64,000 bases of DNA from DATAEG01 sp051001975 (GCA_051001975.1 JBPCMU010000070.1:10636-74635); one strand, 5' to 3'; positions 43,776 through 54,902 are shown, numbered from the stretch's first letter. Translations and numbers: made by a program. The notes: a model not told the origin generated them from the sequence alone.

Positions 43776-44684
43776 TCAGCCCGTCCCGATCATGATGCGG
43801 GGATGATCGGCCGGGTTCAACCACGCCAGGACGTCCAGCAATACTGACCGGTCGATCGAGACGCAACCCTCGGTCGGCTCGCCGCCCTGGACGTGCAGGA
43901 AGAACGCGCTGCCCTTGCCGGGGACCGATGGGTGCATGTTGTAGTCGATGACCACGGCGTAGTCGTACAGGCCGGGCACGTAGTAGAGCTGCTCGCTTTC
44001 ACTTGTCCGGAACGAGCACGCCGCCGCCGCACACCGTTGATGGGTGTTGTAGGTGGACGGGCTGGCTGAGTCGCCGGCCCACCAGTCGTTCGCGTCGGTG
44101 CGGAAGTAGGGAAGCCGGGTCTGTGGTTCGGCGTTGCGGCCGAAGGCCTGGGTCAGGGTGAAGCTGCCGGCCGGGGTTGCGTCGAATCCCTCCCGGGCGT
44201 TGCTCGAGATGCCGGCGTCCCCGACGTAGGCGCGCACCGCGGGACCCACCTGCCGCCATCCGCCGGACACCGCCACCCAACGCCGCAGCGTTCCTTCGGT
44301 GGCTCCAGCCGCGGCGACGACGGTGACCACCTGCCGGGCATTGCCCACCGAGTAGGACAGCGGCAACCGCCCAGCTGCCGGCGTCGTCGGATGGCTGGTC
44401 GTCGGGATCACCTGACCGTTTCCTGGGGCGGCCGCTCCCCCGCTCGGCGGCGGGGCCTTCGTCGGCGCCGGCGACGATGATGATGACGTCGATGACGCGG
44501 GCGGCGTTGCCCCTGGGCCGGCAACGGTGGAGGCTGCGCTGCGCTCGGCATCGGTGCGTGGCGTGCGGTGTGTCACCAGGTCTGCGCCGACCGCCGCGAC
44601 CGCAATGATCGCGATCGTGGTGGCGGCGAGGAGGGTAACCCGGCGGACCCGCACCTGATCGAGTCTGCCAGGCTCAACGGTCAT
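43776..44684 (-). CDS. L,D-transpeptidase domain protein, membrane-anchored
   Basis: The protein has 302 residues from the ATG at 44684. One transmembrane helix (about 16-36) is followed by a Ser/Pro/Thr-rich linker (50-105) and an extracytoplasmic YkuD-type catalytic domain. The active-site motif HVQGGEPTEGCVSI has His-264 and the nucleophile Cys-274. TPAGSFTLTQAFG and a NMHPSVPGKGSAFFLH lead-in are also typical. These enzymes make 3-3 crosslinks in peptidoglycan or attach proteins to it. Its first codon overlaps, on the opposite strand, the first codon of the ABM gene. It is convergent with the four-repeat gene, 5 bp apart. Confidence 0.85.
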   Translation of the reverse strand: MTVEPGRLDQVRVRRVTLLAATTIAIIAVAAVGADLVTHRTPRTDAERSAASTVAGPGATPPASSTSSSSSPAPTKAPPPSGGAAAPGNGQVIPTTSHPTTPAAGRLPLSYSVGNARQVVTVVAAAGATEGTLRRWVAVSGGWRQVGPAVRAYVGDAGISSNAREGFDATPAGSFTLTQAFGRNAEPQTRLPYFRTDANDWWAGDSASPSTYNTHQRCAAAACSFRTSESEQLYYVPGLYDYAVVIDYNMHPSVPGKGSAFFLHVQGGEPTEGCVSIDRSVLLDVLAWLNPADHPRIMIGTG

Positions 44685-44973
44685 GGTGCTGGAAGTAGGG
44701 ATCATCGACGTGCACGAAGGCGCCGAGGCTCAGTTCGCCACGGCCTACCGAGGCGCGCGGGAGGTGCTGGCCGGAACGCCAGGCGTCCACTCGGTGCGGA
44801 TGACGCAAGGGATCGAACGGCCGACCCGGTACGTGCTGCTGGTCGAGTGGGAATCGGTCGAGGCGCACGAGCAGAACTTCCGGGCCACCGGCCGGTTCGC
44901 CCAGTGGCGTGCCGCGATCGGCTCGTACTTCGCACAGCCACCGCTGGTCGAGCACTACGAGGACGTCGACTAG
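44683..44973 (+). CDS. Antibiotic biosynthesis monooxygenase (ABM) domain protein
   Basis: This 96-residue ferredoxin-like protein shows LEVGIIDVHEGAEAQFATAYRGAREVLAGTPGVHS, YVLLVEWESVEAHEQNFRAT and FAQWRAAIGSYF, the dimeric alpha/beta-barrel ABM pattern. Members act as cofactor-free monooxygenases or heme-degrading or dimerisation proteins; the substrate is unknown. It has no ribosome-binding site; CAGGCT 8 bases before the ATG may be a -10 box for a leaderless message. Start codons of this gene and the L,D-transpeptidase gene interlock in CATG. Confidence 0.82.
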   Translation: MVLEVGIIDVHEGAEAQFATAYRGAREVLAGTPGVHSVRMTQGIERPTRYVLLVEWESVEAHEQNFRATGRFAQWRAAIGSYFAQPPLVEHYEDVD

Positions 44974-44974
44974 C

Positions 44975-45024
44975 CGATCTTGTGAGGATACGACGGCCCT
45001 GGGCGTCGAATCCTCACAAGATCG
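44975..45024. terminator. Bidirectional terminator hairpin between convergent genes
   Basis: The 21-base arms at 44975-44995 and 45004-45024 (CGATCTTGTGAGGAT... and its complement) pair with one mismatch around an 8-base loop. The hairpin fills the whole gap between the ABM stop and the end of the VOC gene on the other strand, so it can serve both. Confidence 0.8.
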
Positions 45025-45032
45025 ACGGTCGT

Positions 45033-45428
45033 TCAGGCAGTCGAGGTGACCGCTTCGATCAGATTGCCGTCCGGGTCTGCGACCATCGCGCCGAAGTAGC
45101 CGGGCCGGTAGATCTCCCATCGGCGGGGTGCCTGCGCCGGCGTGCCGCCGGCGCTCAGCGCGGCCGCAAAGAAGGCCTCGACCGCGGCGGAGTTCTCGGC
45201 CCGCAGCGCCAGGTGCAGCCCGGAGGTAGGCGCCGCGCCAGCCACCACCCACACCGTCGGGGCACCCGTTGCTGCGCCATAGCCGACGGCCTCGATGCCA
45301 CCCTCGTCCTCGTCCTCCGGGTCGACGTAGTCGACCACCCGGCGTAGGCCGAGCGGCTGGAGGGCAGCGTCGTAGAAGGCAGTGCTGCGGGCAAGGTCCC
45401 GAGAGGTGACGGTGACGTGATCGATCAC
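45033..45428 (-). CDS. VOC family protein (glyoxalase/bleomycin-resistance fold)
   Basis: This 131-residue protein opens with MIDHVTVTSRDLARSTAFYDAAL (metal-ligand His and the beta-alpha-beta unit) and ends with YFGAMVADPDGNLIEAV (Glu ligand). The VOC fold covers glyoxalase I, dioxygenases and resistance proteins; this single-domain form has no assigned substrate. GLHLALRAENSAAVEAFFAA forms the second half with another His. It is divergent from psuG. Confidence 0.87.
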   Translation of the reverse strand: MIDHVTVTSRDLARSTAFYDAALQPLGLRRVVDYVDPEDEDEGGIEAVGYGAATGAPTVWVVAGAAPTSGLHLALRAENSAAVEAFFAAALSAGGTPAQAPRRWEIYRPGYFGAMVADPDGNLIEAVTSTA

Positions 45429-45508
45429 CGCACATGCCTACCGCACCGGCGCAACAGGTCCGTCCGTGGGCGGTCGATACGCTCACTGGCGTCGTCGGGA
45501 GGAGCACT

Positions 45509-46414
45509 GTGCACGTCCACGAAGAAATCGCCACGGCGGTGGCCGCGGGCAGGCCGGTCGTCGCGCTGGAGAGCACGATCATCAGCCATGGTCTGCCCCG
45601 GCCGGACAATCTCCGGGTCGCTCGGGAGATCGAGCACGCGGTGCGCCAGGCCGGCGCGACGCCGGCGACCATCGCCGTCATCGATGGGATACCGCACATC
45701 GGTCTCGACGATGCTGCGCTGCACCGGATCGCGACCTCCGACTCAGTCGTGAAGGCGAGCGTGCGGGATCTGGCACTGGTGGCCGCACTCGGCGTCGATG
45801 CGGCCACCACCGTCGCGGCGACGTCGCATCTCGCCGTTGCCGCCGGGATCGGCATCTTCGCCACCGGTGGTCTCGGCGGCGTGCACCGCGGCGCGCGGGA
45901 GAGTTGGGACGAGTCGGCCGATCTGGCCGCGCTGTCCCGGTTGCCGATCCTGGTCGTCTGCGCCGGGGTGAAGTCGATCCTCGACGTGCCCGCGACTCTG
46001 GAACGTCTCGAGTCGCTCAACGTGTCGGTGGTGGGATACCGCACCGACCGGTTCCCCGGCTTCTACCTCGCCGACTCCGGCCACCCCGTGGACTGGCGGC
46101 TGGACACTCCCGCGCAGGTCGCCGCCGCGCTGCGGGCACGCACTGACCTCGGCACCGCCGGGTACGGCATGGTGCTGGCGAACCCGGTGCCGGCGGATGA
46201 TGAGTTGGACCGTGCCCTGCACGACCGGGTGCTCGCTGACGGGTTGGCCGCCCTCGACGCGGCCGGCCTGCACGGCAAGGGCGTCACACCGTTTCTGCTG
46301 GAGTACTTCCATCGCGAGACACACGGCGCATCGCTGGCGACCAACGTTGCGCTGGTGCTCAACAACGCCCGAGTTGCCGCGGAGATCGCGGCGGCGGCCG
46401 CAACCGGACAGTGA
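45509..46414 (+). CDS. psuG: Pseudouridine-5'-phosphate glycosidase
   Basis: This 301-residue enzyme reversibly splits the C-C glycosidic bond of pseudouridine 5'-phosphate into uracil and ribose 5-phosphate. Signature segments are VVALESTIISHGLPRPDNL, ATIAVIDGIPHIGLDD, FATGGLGGVHRGARESWDESADL, VVCAGVKSILDVPATLE and TPFLLEYFHRETHGASL. The start is the GTG at 45509 with GGGAGGAG directly upstream; the frame goes back to an ATG at 45434 without homology. TACGCT at 45478-45483 is a possible -10 box. It pairs with the kinase gene that follows. Confidence 0.95.
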   Translation: MHVHEEIATAVAAGRPVVALESTIISHGLPRPDNLRVAREIEHAVRQAGATPATIAVIDGIPHIGLDDAALHRIATSDSVVKASVRDLALVAALGVDAATTVAATSHLAVAAGIGIFATGGLGGVHRGARESWDESADLAALSRLPILVVCAGVKSILDVPATLERLESLNVSVVGYRTDRFPGFYLADSGHPVDWRLDTPAQVAAALRARTDLGTAGYGMVLANPVPADDELDRALHDRVLADGLAALDAAGLHGKGVTPFLLEYFHRETHGASLATNVALVLNNARVAAEIAAAAATGQ

Positions 46415-46466
46415 CCCGCTACCCCGCCGTCGGCTACCGGTGTGCCGACCTCGAACCGCTGGCGCC

Positions 46467-47351
46467 GTGACGACAGGGCGAATCGTGTGCGTCGGGCACG
46501 TCATGGTCGACGTGGCGGCGCAGCTGCCCGGCCCGCTGGCGGCCGGGTCGGACACCCCGGCGCAGATCGACATCCGGCACGGCGGATCCGCGGCGAACAC
46601 TGCGGCCTGGGTCGCCTCGCTCGGCGTGCCGAGCATGTTCGTCGGTCGGGTCGGCGACGACGAGTTCGGCCGGGCCGCGGTCGATGCGCTTCGCGCGCAG
46701 CGGGTCACCACCGCTGTGACGATCGACCCGACGGCGTCGACCGGCATGTGCATCGTGCTCGTCGCGCCGGACGGCGAGCGGACGATGATCCCGTCGGCCG
46801 GCGCGAACAGCCACCTGTCAGAGGCCGATCTGCCCACGCTGGATGGTACCGATCGGCTGCATGTGTCGGGCTATGCGTTGCTGGACGACGGATCGCAATC
46901 GGCCGCCTTGGCGGCCATAGACTCAGCAGTGCGGGCTGGTGCGGCGGTGTCCGTCGACGCGGCGTCTGCTGCCCCACTGCGCAGGTTCGGCCCGACCGAA
47001 TTCCGCAGGCTGCTGCCCGCCAGCACCCTGCTCGTCGCCAACGCCGACGAGGCGACTGCGCTGACCGGCCTGCTGAGCCCGACGGCGGCGGCAGGTGCCC
47101 TCGCCGAGCAGTTCGACACCGTAGTGGTGAAGCGCGGGGGGACGGGCGCGGTGGCCGTCATCTCCGGCGCCGTTTACGACGTCCCCGGCGTCGCTGCGTC
47201 CGTGCGCGACTCGACGGGCGCCGGTGACGCATTCGCGGCGGGACTACTGGCGGCGCTGCGGGCCGGGGCCGACCTGGCCACCGCGGTGACGCAGGCCCAT
47301 CGGCTAGGCGCGGTAGCGGTCAGCCAACTCGGCGCCCGTCCGCTCGGATAG
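46467..47351 (+). CDS. psuK: PfkB-family kinase, probable pseudouridine kinase
   Basis: This 294-residue ribokinase-like enzyme shows GHVMVDVAAQLPG, DIRHGGSAANTAAWVASLG and the C-terminal DSTGAGDAFAAGLLAAL, with the catalytic Asp and anion hole. Directly downstream of psuG, a kinase that phosphorylates pseudouridine is the expected partner: PsuK makes the phosphate that PsuG splits. PfkB enzymes overlap in specificity, so adenosine or ribose kinase activity cannot be ruled out from sequence. The GTG at 46467 has no good ribosome-binding site. Confidence 0.85.
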   Translation: MTTGRIVCVGHVMVDVAAQLPGPLAAGSDTPAQIDIRHGGSAANTAAWVASLGVPSMFVGRVGDDEFGRAAVDALRAQRVTTAVTIDPTASTGMCIVLVAPDGERTMIPSAGANSHLSEADLPTLDGTDRLHVSGYALLDDGSQSAALAAIDSAVRAGAAVSVDAASAAPLRRFGPTEFRRLLPASTLLVANADEATALTGLLSPTAAAGALAEQFDTVVVKRGGTGAVAVISGAVYDVPGVAASVRDSTGAGDAFAAGLLAALRAGADLATAVTQAHRLGAVAVSQLGARPLG

Positions 47352-47502
47352 GGCTTGCGGGCTTGCAACCGGCCGAGAGACCCTTGTCGTCCTCGTTGAC
47401 GATCGCGCCCCTATTCGCCCGCCAGGCCTTGGGCGCCGAGCTGCCCAGCGTCTGTTATCACCGCATGCCGATGTGGCGATACGTTGCCGAATGGCGCAAG
47501 CC

Positions 47503-48362
47503 CTAATGCACGGTCGTGGAGTAGCTGGTCAACAGTGGGCGGTATCCCTGCTGCGACCAGAACGGCACCGACAGCGGGTTGTACGCCGAGTAGTGCAGCG
47601 CGGTAGCCGCGATGCCCTGCTCGCTCTGCCGGCGGTGCAACTCCGCGACAATTGCGCCCGCCACGCCTTTGCCACGCGCGTGCGCCGTGGTTGATCCGAG
47701 CGCCAGGTAGGTGACCGGCTTGGCGTTGATGCGCCCGGTTGCCCAGGCAGACGTAGCGGCCGGGTTGGCCAGGACCAGCCCAACGACTTCACCATCGAGC
47801 TCGGCAACGAGACAGACATCGTCTCCGGTGAGGCCCGCGGCACCGCCAGTTCGAGCGCGGCGCGGATCTGCGCCGTTGCGCGCAGAGAGCCGAGCCGGTT
47901 CTCGTAGACCGTCTGCTCCCACCACAGCTGGAAAACCGCCTGCGCATCGTTCTCGGTGGCAGTTCGCACCACCAGGTGGATCGGCTCGAGCAACGGTAGC
48001 TCCCGCCCTCGGTGATCTCGCACTGCCAACACGGTGGACGGCAGGAAACCCAGCTCGCGCGCGACGCGTCCCCGGTCAATGTCCCTGCTCGGCAGCGTGA
48101 TGCTCGCCTCGGTGAAACCGGCGACCAACTTTCCAGCGTGCGCGGCGAACGCCGGCAACGCCGCCGCCACCTCTGGTGGGGTCGCGGTGTCGAGGACGGT
48201 GAGCGAGATCAGCCGGTCAGGCATCCACATGGCAGCGACGGTGTTCGGCGCGGTGTCGGTGATGGTGACGGCGCATTTAAGGGGGCCGAAGGTGTACCGC
48301 TCGCCGGAGTCGGGCCACTCGTCCCGCCGCCGGTACAAGGAGTCGGACCAGCTACTGGACAC
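47503..48362 (-). pseudogene. GNAT-family acetyltransferase gene with a frameshift
   Basis: Two overlapping frames make one protein. The upstream frame (from about 48362) runs through SLTVLDTATPPEVAAALPAF, VARELGFLPSTVL and TATENDAQAVFQLWWEQTV to RAALELAVP. At about 47835-47855 homology moves to the other frame with LTGDDVCLVAELDGEVVGLVLA, then HARGKGVAGAIVAELHRR (acetyl-CoA loop) and YNPLSVPFWSQQGYRPLL to the stop at 47503. The continuation needs a -1 shift, so one base appears to be missing. This is either a recent mutation or a sequencing error in a GC-rich run. Substrate unknown. Confidence 0.8.
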
Positions 48363-48452
48363 AGATCTCGTTGCCCTCCCAAACCTGCCCAACCGGGCCG
48401 GATCGCTCGCGTCGAAACCGTCTTCCTGCTTGCCGCCGTGCCTCGCCGGCGC

Positions 48453-50636
<2,184 letters not shown>

Positions 50637-50642
50637 TTCGCC

Positions 50643-51401
50643 CTACCAGTCAACTACCAGAGCCCGGTGGTCGGAGATGGTCAGCTCGACGGCCGTACAA
50701 CCTGTGGGCGCAGGAAAGTCGCCGCGCAGCAGGGCGTGGTCGATCTGGCGGTGCGGGACATCGGCCGGGTAGGTCGGCTCTCCGCCGAGCGAGCGGTACC
50801 GGGTCAGTCGGGTCGGCCAGTCGCCGGGCAGGTTGAGATCGCCGAGCAGCAGCACCGGATCGGCCTCCTTCCGCAACGCGTGACGGAGCCGACGCAGGTG
50901 TACCGCGTTCAGACCCTGCACGTAGGACAGGTGGGTGGCCGCGACCGTCAACGACCCGAGCGGCGTGAGGACCCGGGCCGCCAATGCAACGAGCGGCTCT
51001 TCGTGCACGATCGCAAGGCGACGGTCCTCGGAAAGCCAGGCCGGGATCGGCCCGCGCACCCACGGCAACTGGATGGTGCGCCACGAGTCGACAGCGAACC
51101 GGGACAGCAGCGCGATCCCGTAGAGCGGCGTGCCCGCCTGCTCATTCTGCCGGGCTCGCCGCCAGTTCGTTCCTGGCGTGCCGGCCAGCGCCGGCTGGAA
51201 GCGGTGATCGCGCGAACCCATGGACTGCGCCGCGAGTGCGGTCAGGTCATGCCCGCCGGAGCGCGGTTGATCGCGGTCCACCTCCTGCAGCGCGAGCACG
51301 TCGGCATCGAGTGCGGCGATTGCGCTGCTGAACGCGTCGGGGTCGACTCCGTCGCCGGACATCGATTTCCCGCTGAAGACGTTGAAGGTCGCGATCCGCA
51401 C
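50643..51401 (-). CDS. Endonuclease/exonuclease/phosphatase (EEP) family protein
   Basis: This 252-residue protein has the EEP metal-site pattern: MRIATFNVFSGKS (Asn), DVLALQEVDRDQPRSGG (Glu), VAATHLSYVQ (His), LLGDLNLPGDW (Asp-x-Asn), HRQIDHALLRGDF and the terminal ISDHRALVVDW (Asp-His). These enzymes cut phosphodiesters in nucleic acids, lipids or inositol phosphates. No signal peptide is seen. It ends 7 bp before uvrB, so it may share that message, but a repair role is only inference. Confidence 0.9.
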   Translation of the reverse strand: MRIATFNVFSGKSMSGDGVDPDAFSSAIAALDADVLALQEVDRDQPRSGGHDLTALAAQSMGSRDHRFQPALAGTPGTNWRRARQNEQAGTPLYGIALLSRFAVDSWRTIQLPWVRGPIPAWLSEDRRLAIVHEEPLVALAARVLTPLGSLTVAATHLSYVQGLNAVHLRRLRHALRKEADPVLLLGDLNLPGDWPTRLTRYRSLGGEPTYPADVPHRQIDHALLRGDFPAPTGCTAVELTISDHRALVVDW

Positions 51402-51433
51402 CTGGCCAGTCTCGCGGATCGTTCAGCGGTAGG

Positions 51434-53752
51434 TCACCGCGACGCGTCTGATCGAAGTGTCGCCAGCTCGGACTCGAGCTCCTCCTGCATCGCCCGGTAA
51501 CCCACATCGCGGGCGATGCCCAGCGCCGTCTCGGTGAGCACGGCGGCCGAGACCAGGTCGCCCTCGATCCGCCGTAGCCGCGCCAACTGGACGTCGGCGC
51601 TGGCCTCGACGACGCGATGACCGAACCGGCGGGCGAGCACGAGTTGCTCGTCGGCAATCTCGGTGGCCTGCGCGTACTCCCCGGTCATCTCCAACGTCCG
51701 GGCCAGACCGAGCGCTGCCTTCGCCGCAAGTTCCGCGTCACCTTCTTTATCAGCAAGGGCGCGTGCCCTGGAGAAGTACTCACCCGCAAGCTCATGCTTC
51801 TCGAGGCGCTCACACACATAACCGAGGTTGTGCAGGACGTTCGCCTCGTCGGCCCGAACACCGAGTCTCCGAGCGATGACCAGCGCGCGCCGATTCGCTG
51901 CAAGGGCTTGATCCCAGCGACCGTGCGCGCCGTACACGATGCCGAGATTGTTCAGTGCCCGTGATTCATCTCGGCCGTCGGACCGCCGCCGGGCCGACGC
52001 GACGGCGCGCCGCAAATGGCCGGCCGCGTTGTCGAGCTCGCCCAGCCGCCACTCGCTCGCCCCGAGGCTGGTTAGGGCGCGGGCCAGGTCGGCCTCAGAT
52101 GCCACCGTGACCGCGCGGGCATGCAAGAGGCGAGCCTCCCGATAGAAGCCCGACGTCCCGAGATACCGAGCCAGCGCGGCGGAGAGGGCGACGGCCGGGG
52201 CCTGCCCGTCGATCGAGTCCGCACGCAGCGCGATGGCTAGCAGCGTCGCACGCTCTCGCTGCAGCCACTCCCGGGCCGGCTCGGCCGCATCGAAGGTCGG
52301 TACGTCTGCGCCGGCAGCCCAGTCCGACCACACTGCGACGGGCTGGGTCCCGGTTGCGGTAGCCCCGGCCAGCGCGGTCTGCACGTAGTACCGCACCAGC
52401 CGGGTCCACGCGGCGTGCCGAGTCGCCGGAGCGTCCTCGTCCCAGGATCGCGCGGTCAGGAACACGCGGAACAGATCGTGAATGACGTAGCTGCCATCGT
52501 GCTCGCTGATCACGTTGGCCTGACACAGAACGTCGAGTTGCCGGGCGGCCTCGGTCGCCTTCGTGCCCGCGAGTGCGGCTGCTGACCACGGGTCGACCTG
52601 CGCCGGATGTAGGGCGACCAGCCGCGCCAGGTGCTGCTGCTGGTCGCTCAGAGCTCGGTAGGACGCCGCGAGTGCAAGGTCGATCGGCTCCTCGACGCGG
52701 CCCGCCGAAGACGCCTGCTTGAGGCGATCGATGTGATCACGCAGCGTCCAGTCCGGATGAATGCCCACGTATCTGGCGACAAGACCAACGGCGAGTGGCA
52801 GGTGACCGACCGCGGCCGCCAGCTCTGCGACACTCGCATCGTCGGTGTCGCGGCCGCGTCCCTCGACCGCCTTCGAGAGCGCGACGCATGACTCGGCTGG
52901 GGTGAACGCACCGAGCGCGAGCCGACGGCCCGGCAGCCCGACGAGCTTGCGTCGGCTGGTCACCAGCGTCAGCGAGCCGGGCGTCCCCGGCAGCAGTGGC
53001 CGCACCTGCTCCTCGTCGGCGGCGTCATCGAGCAGCACCAGGACCCGCTGGCCGCGCAGCAACCGACGCAGATGCACACGACGACCCCGCAGGTCGAGGG
53101 TCGCCACCAGATCAGGAGGCGCTGCAAGATGGCGCAGGAATTCGCCCAGCACTGAATACGGGTCAGCCGGCGCCCGGGCGATGTGGTAGCCACGCAGGCT
53201 CGCGGTCAACACGACGTCGACGCCCCCAGCCGCCGCACGGCGAGCCGCTTCGGCGGCCAACCAGGTCTTGCCCACCCCCGGCATGCCGTCGATCCGGACG
53301 ACCGCGGGCGTGTCGTTGCGACCTGCGGCGGCGATCGAGTCGAGCGCGTCCTGACGACCGACGAAACTGGTCTGCTCTGCCGAGGGCAGAGTGGCGCTGG
53401 TCTCGACGAGTTGGGCGTCACCGTGTCGGGCGGCGGCAGTCGCGCAGGCCTGCCGCCACAGTGCGACGGCGGACTCGTCGGCAGTCAGCGCCCGGACGAC
53501 GTCGGCGACCAGGTCGGTGTCAAGCCGCGCGCGGCCCGGCTGCAGGCACCGCCACACCGTGTTGTACGACGGCAGTTCGACGACGCCCGCCTTGCGACGT
53601 TGCGCAACGACGCGGAGGTGCAAGGCCCGGATCGATAGGCCGCTCCAGCACCGGAGCTCGTCCAGTCGAGCGGCCAGCGCGCCGGCGTCGCCGATCCCCA
53701 AGGGTTGCGGGCGCTGCAGCTGCGTCACGGCCGAGGAGCTCACAGCAGCCAC
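51434..53752 (-). CDS. STAND/NB-ARC ATPase regulator with N-terminal HTH and C-terminal TPRs
   Basis: This protein has 772 residues. Residues 20-100 resemble a helix-turn-helix (LAARLDELRCWSGLSIRALHL...PSYNTVWRCL). A STAND ATPase follows: TSFVGRQDALDSI, Walker A GMPGVGKTWLA (156-166), Walker B VLVLLDD (237-243), sensor TLVTSRRKLVGLPG and GHLPLAV (316-322), then a winged-helix part with ISEHDGSYVIHDLFRVF. Residues 550-760 form about five TPRs. The layout is that of actinobacterial AfsR/GutR-type regulators that oligomerise on ligand binding. It is divergent from a secreted protein, its likely target. The start is a GTG; another lies 9 bases downstream. Confidence 0.88.
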   Translation of the reverse strand: MAAVSSSAVTQLQRPQPLGIGDAGALAARLDELRCWSGLSIRALHLRVVAQRRKAGVVELPSYNTVWRCLQPGRARLDTDLVADVVRALTADESAVALWRQACATAAARHGDAQLVETSATLPSAEQTSFVGRQDALDSIAAAGRNDTPAVVRIDGMPGVGKTWLAAEAARRAAAGGVDVVLTASLRGYHIARAPADPYSVLGEFLRHLAAPPDLVATLDLRGRRVHLRRLLRGQRVLVLLDDAADEEQVRPLLPGTPGSLTLVTSRRKLVGLPGRRLALGAFTPAESCVALSKAVEGRGRDTDDASVAELAAAVGHLPLAVGLVARYVGIHPDWTLRDHIDRLKQASSAGRVEEPIDLALAASYRALSDQQQHLARLVALHPAQVDPWSAAALAGTKATEAARQLDVLCQANVISEHDGSYVIHDLFRVFLTARSWDEDAPATRHAAWTRLVRYYVQTALAGATATGTQPVAVWSDWAAGADVPTFDAAEPAREWLQRERATLLAIALRADSIDGQAPAVALSAALARYLGTSGFYREARLLHARAVTVASEADLARALTSLGASEWRLGELDNAAGHLRRAVASARRRSDGRDESRALNNLGIVYGAHGRWDQALAANRRALVIARRLGVRADEANVLHNLGYVCERLEKHELAGEYFSRARALADKEGDAELAAKAALGLARTLEMTGEYAQATEIADEQLVLARRFGHRVVEASADVQLARLRRIEGDLVSAAVLTETALGIARDVGYRAMQEELESELATLRSDASR

Positions 53753-53779
53753 CCCTCACCACGCTCGGGTCGCGCCCTG

Positions 53780-53798
53780 TTGATCGACTTTGATCGAC
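53780..53798. promoter_or_regulatory. Tandem TTGATCGAC repeat in the divergent promoter region
   Basis: TTGATCGAC occurs at 53780-53788 and 53790-53798, exactly one helical turn apart, and each copy contains the palindromic core GATC/TCGA. It lies between the STAND gene start and the secreted protein gene start, a likely place for operator sites of the HTH-bearing STAND protein. This is inferred from position only. Confidence 0.4.
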
Positions 53799-53882
53799 AT
53801 TGCTGCCCGGCTGTTGTCCGCGGGTGATTCTAGGGCGAGCCGGAACGCCCCGGCGCAGTCCCCACGCGAAAAGGCAAGGTTC

Positions 53883-54899
53883 ATGTCGCCACTCTCCCGG
53901 TCCGACCTCCGCACCCGACTGTGTCTGCTGCTCGCCGGAGTGTTGATCGCCGGCCTGGCCGTCGGTGTCGATCTGGCCACGACGGCCGGCGCCGGCGCTA
54001 CGGGCACCGTGCCATCCAGCTCCAAGTTCAGGCTCGCCAGCACCACGAAGTGGCGGATCAACGGCGCCCAGGTCGGCGACGACACCGTGGACTATCTCCA
54101 GAACTTCAGCGACGCCGCGGGCGACATCTTCGCCGTCACCGCACCACACGAGTGCGCAACTTGCATACCGGATCGGATTCGGGTCACCAGGATGACGTCG
54201 GCCGGCAAGGTCCTGTCGTTCATGTGGCTCAAGGGCTTTCGCAATCACGGTCCCGAGGTTGCCGTCGCGGCCGAGGGCGGGCACGTCTATGTCTGGCTGG
54301 CATACGGCAAGGACAAGTACCGGGGACTGGCACGCGTCCCGTATACGGCAGGTGTGACCGTCGCACCGTCCGACAAGGTCGTGCAGGACCGGACCCCTCC
54401 GGGTCTGAGCACCAGCAGGAGCCCCCAGCCGTCGATCGACACGTTTGGCACGAACAAGTTGGTGCTGCATTGGCTGGCCAACAACAAGATGCACGTGCGC
54501 GCCTACGACCTGGCCGACGCCGCCAAGAACAAATGGACGAAGGTCTACGACGTAGCGTTCACGAGCCCTTACAAACAACCGAAGGGCACAACGATCTACC
54601 GACAGGGCGTCGCGGTGTACGGCCAGTACGCCTACTTCTACCAAGGCTCGCCCACGAAGAACGACGCATACATCACGCCGGTCAACCTCGCTGCCAGCAC
54701 CAAGAAGGTCGGCAAACACGTCCAGATCGGCTGGAAGCCCGACTCGTCCTGGCACGAGCCGGAGGGCATCGCGGTCCTCAACGGCAACTCCAGCCGGCCG
54801 ATGTTGGCTTTCGGCTTCGCTTCGCCCGGCGGCCAGGTGACCCACAAGATCTACATCGCCTACAAGCCGGATTCGTGGCCGGTGATTGTGAGTACTTGA
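53883..54899 (+). CDS. Secreted beta-propeller-like protein (P21/teichoic-acid-biosynthesis-C-like)
   Basis: This 338-residue protein has an N-terminal signal or anchor (LCLLLAGVLIAGLAVG, residues 14-29) and an Ala-Gly-rich possible cleavage region near 40. The rest has repeating strands (SKFRLASTTKWRIN, TDYLQNFSDAAGDIF, PEVAVAAEGGHVYVWLAYG) and ends with SWHEPEGIAVLNGN and LAFGFASPGGQVTHKIYIAYK. The EPEGIAV and FGFAS pair is typical of the family often labelled teichoic acid biosynthesis protein C. That name does not prove a role in teichoic acid synthesis; some members look like phage tail or wall-binding propellers. AAGGCAAGG precedes the ATG. Transcribed divergently from the STAND gene. 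Confidence 0.7.
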   Translation: MSPLSRSDLRTRLCLLLAGVLIAGLAVGVDLATTAGAGATGTVPSSSKFRLASTTKWRINGAQVGDDTVDYLQNFSDAAGDIFAVTAPHECATCIPDRIRVTRMTSAGKVLSFMWLKGFRNHGPEVAVAAEGGHVYVWLAYGKDKYRGLARVPYTAGVTVAPSDKVVQDRTPPGLSTSRSPQPSIDTFGTNKLVLHWLANNKMHVRAYDLADAAKNKWTKVYDVAFTSPYKQPKGTTIYRQGVAVYGQYAYFYQGSPTKNDAYITPVNLAASTKKVGKHVQIGWKPDSSWHEPEGIAVLNGNSSRPMLAFGFASPGGQVTHKIYIAYKPDSWPVIVST

Positions 54900-54902
54900 C
54901 CT

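Noticed and set aside
47352..47502. Short frame between psuK and the acetyltransferase remnant ending at 47506
   Set aside because: About 35 codons with no start of quality or recognised similarity; a gene fragment cannot be supported.
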